64,000 nt of DNA from Merluccius polli. Lineage: Eukaryota; Chordata; Actinopteri; Gadiformes; Merlucciidae. Below the pieces are notes generated by a model. It ran no database searches. It saw nothing but the letters and a program-made list of their open reading frames with translations, and had not been told where the DNA came from. Numbering within the stretch: position 1 is the stretch's first letter; the number at the start of each line of letters is the position of its first letter. The stretch lies in assembly GCA_030340625.1 (NCBI GenBank), contig JAOPHQ010005718.1:1-64000 (forward strand), in the 5' to 3' direction. The position numbers and the translations under genes were made by a program. This document shows, piece after piece, positions 63,134 to 64,000 of this stretch.

Positions 63134-64000
63134 GATGCCACTGGGCACCCTTCTTGGCTGCAACAGAGATGGAGTATGGTGTGGCCAACAATACCTTGTA
63201 GGGTCCCTCCCATCTGGCTTCGAGGGTTTTGCGTCTGGTTCTTTATGTAGATCCACTCCCCTACTTGGACCAGAGGGGTCTCTGGCTCGGGATCTGCAGT
63301 AAGAATCTGGGAATACAACCTCCGAGACGACCGTGTTAGTTTAGCACAATAGTCTGTCATGATTTCATGCAACCTATCTGCTGGGGGCCCCTTGGGTGGC
63401 TCATAAGGCCCTGCCATCGGTCGTCCGGTAACTAACTCATGAGGGGAAAGCCCTGTCATTCTGTTGGGAGTGGATCTTATTATCATTAACGCTAAAGGTA
63501 ACGCTTGAACCCATGTTAGTTTTTTGTTTAGACTGAGCGGTAGCAAGTGCTTTTTGATCTGTTCAGCTGCGAATGCTACAGTTGGTACATTTTTCTCGAG
63601 GAGAATTTTTGACACATTTTGTTTGAGGGTTAGGTTCGCCCTCTCTACCAGTCCCTGGCTTTGCGGATGATAAACAGAGCCGAATGAGTGACGTACCCCT
63701 AGCCATCGTTCTACCTCCTGGAGGTATTGGTTGCAAAAATGAGACCCGTTATCTGATCTGATGCGCTTGGGATAGCCCCATCGTGGAATGTGTTCCATGG
63801 CTAACCACTGAATAACGGTTTTTGAGTCCTCATGTTTAGTGGGCACTGCTTCTATCCAATGGGAGAACCTGTCAACTATTACCAGTAGATACCTGTGTCC
63901 AGTCGTCCCCACCCTATTGTCTTTCCCCATGTCAGTGAAATCAATAACTAGCTCTTCAAACGGTTGGGCTGGTTGGGGGAAAACGACCTAGGGGCACCTT
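62982..64000 (-). pseudogene. pol: ERV4 integrase, C-terminal frameshift, cut by the window end
   Basis: Joins viral DNA to host DNA. The upstream zinc finger lies beyond 64000. The core shows LLVIVDRFSHWIEAVP, RSDNGSHFCN and HPQSQGLVERANLTLK, completing a D,D,E pattern, then ALPLALMIIRSTPNRMTGLS and HELVTGRP, as in gamma/epsilon-type retroviruses. At the C-terminal domain (VGEWIYIKN) a one-base slip near 63235 moves the reading to another frame (RWEGPYKVLLATP, WHHASHCRRA), which ends at about 62982, overlapping the env leader. Confidence 0.82.

Overview
The window looks like heterochromatin-like accessory DNA of a ray-finned (teleost) fish. The basis is its repeat set: an L2 LINE whose 3' end reads GTCGCTTTGGATAAAAGCGT followed by AATGT units, sushi-type chromovirus Gypsy, BEL/Pao, DIRS-like and many non-autonomous hAT elements. 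The species cannot be fixed from sequence alone. No convincing host protein-coding gene, tRNA, rRNA or CRISPR array is visible. Almost everything is transposable elements inserted into one another, and most boundaries can be set by target-site duplications (TSDs) that I matched by eye.

1-6811: a poly-C run, a decayed DIRS-type recombinase fragment, non-coding DNA, then a dispersed repeat split by a Harbinger-like element (2136-4172) that itself holds a hAT (2464-3487). A CpG-rich stretch near 5742-6110 could be a host first exon on the minus strand.

6816-31670: one Gypsy element (called Gypsy A), minus strand, TSD CTAT, spread over 24.9 kb. Its gag and pol frames are open apart from three hAT insertions (14559-15112, 12656-13866, 9981-11225). 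Its right-hand LTR is cut in three by a BEL/Pao element (16582-25483) and by a 5.3-kb DNA transposon (25961-31274). The BEL carries an internal inversion, and within it a 5-bp-TSD hAT-like element, a TTAA foldback and another hAT. The 5.3-kb transposon has a spliced DDE-like gene that I cannot assign to a named superfamily.

31675-35060: non-coding, a LINE/SINE tail, and an AT-rich minisatellite interrupted by a hAT (33526-34621). 35060-51862: an old L2 LINE (L2-2) interrupted by a sushi-like Gypsy (Gypsy B, 35306-39995) and by a decayed endogenous retrovirus (ERV3, 41030-51529). ERV3 has a tRNA-Trp-like primer site and is itself interrupted by a 5'-truncated LINE (43410-46007), a Gypsy LTR with primer site (46069-47622) and a truncated copy of the 5-bp-TSD hAT-like element.

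51863-59336: a minus-strand non-LTR element (LINE3), interrupted by a hAT containing a solo LTR and a foldback (52434-53933), by another hAT with a 100-bp tandem repeat (54268-54920) and by a nearly full-length L2 (54955-58504). 59337-64000: the 3' part of a minus-strand endogenous retrovirus (ERV4) with LTR, env and integrase, running off the window end.

The genes do not form a pathway. They are element-encoded gag/pol/env, LINE reverse transcriptases and one DDE-like transposase. The most interesting items are the unassigned DDE transposon with subterminal repeats, a foldback present with its loop in both orientations, the rearranged BEL element, and an env leader that looks capsid-like.
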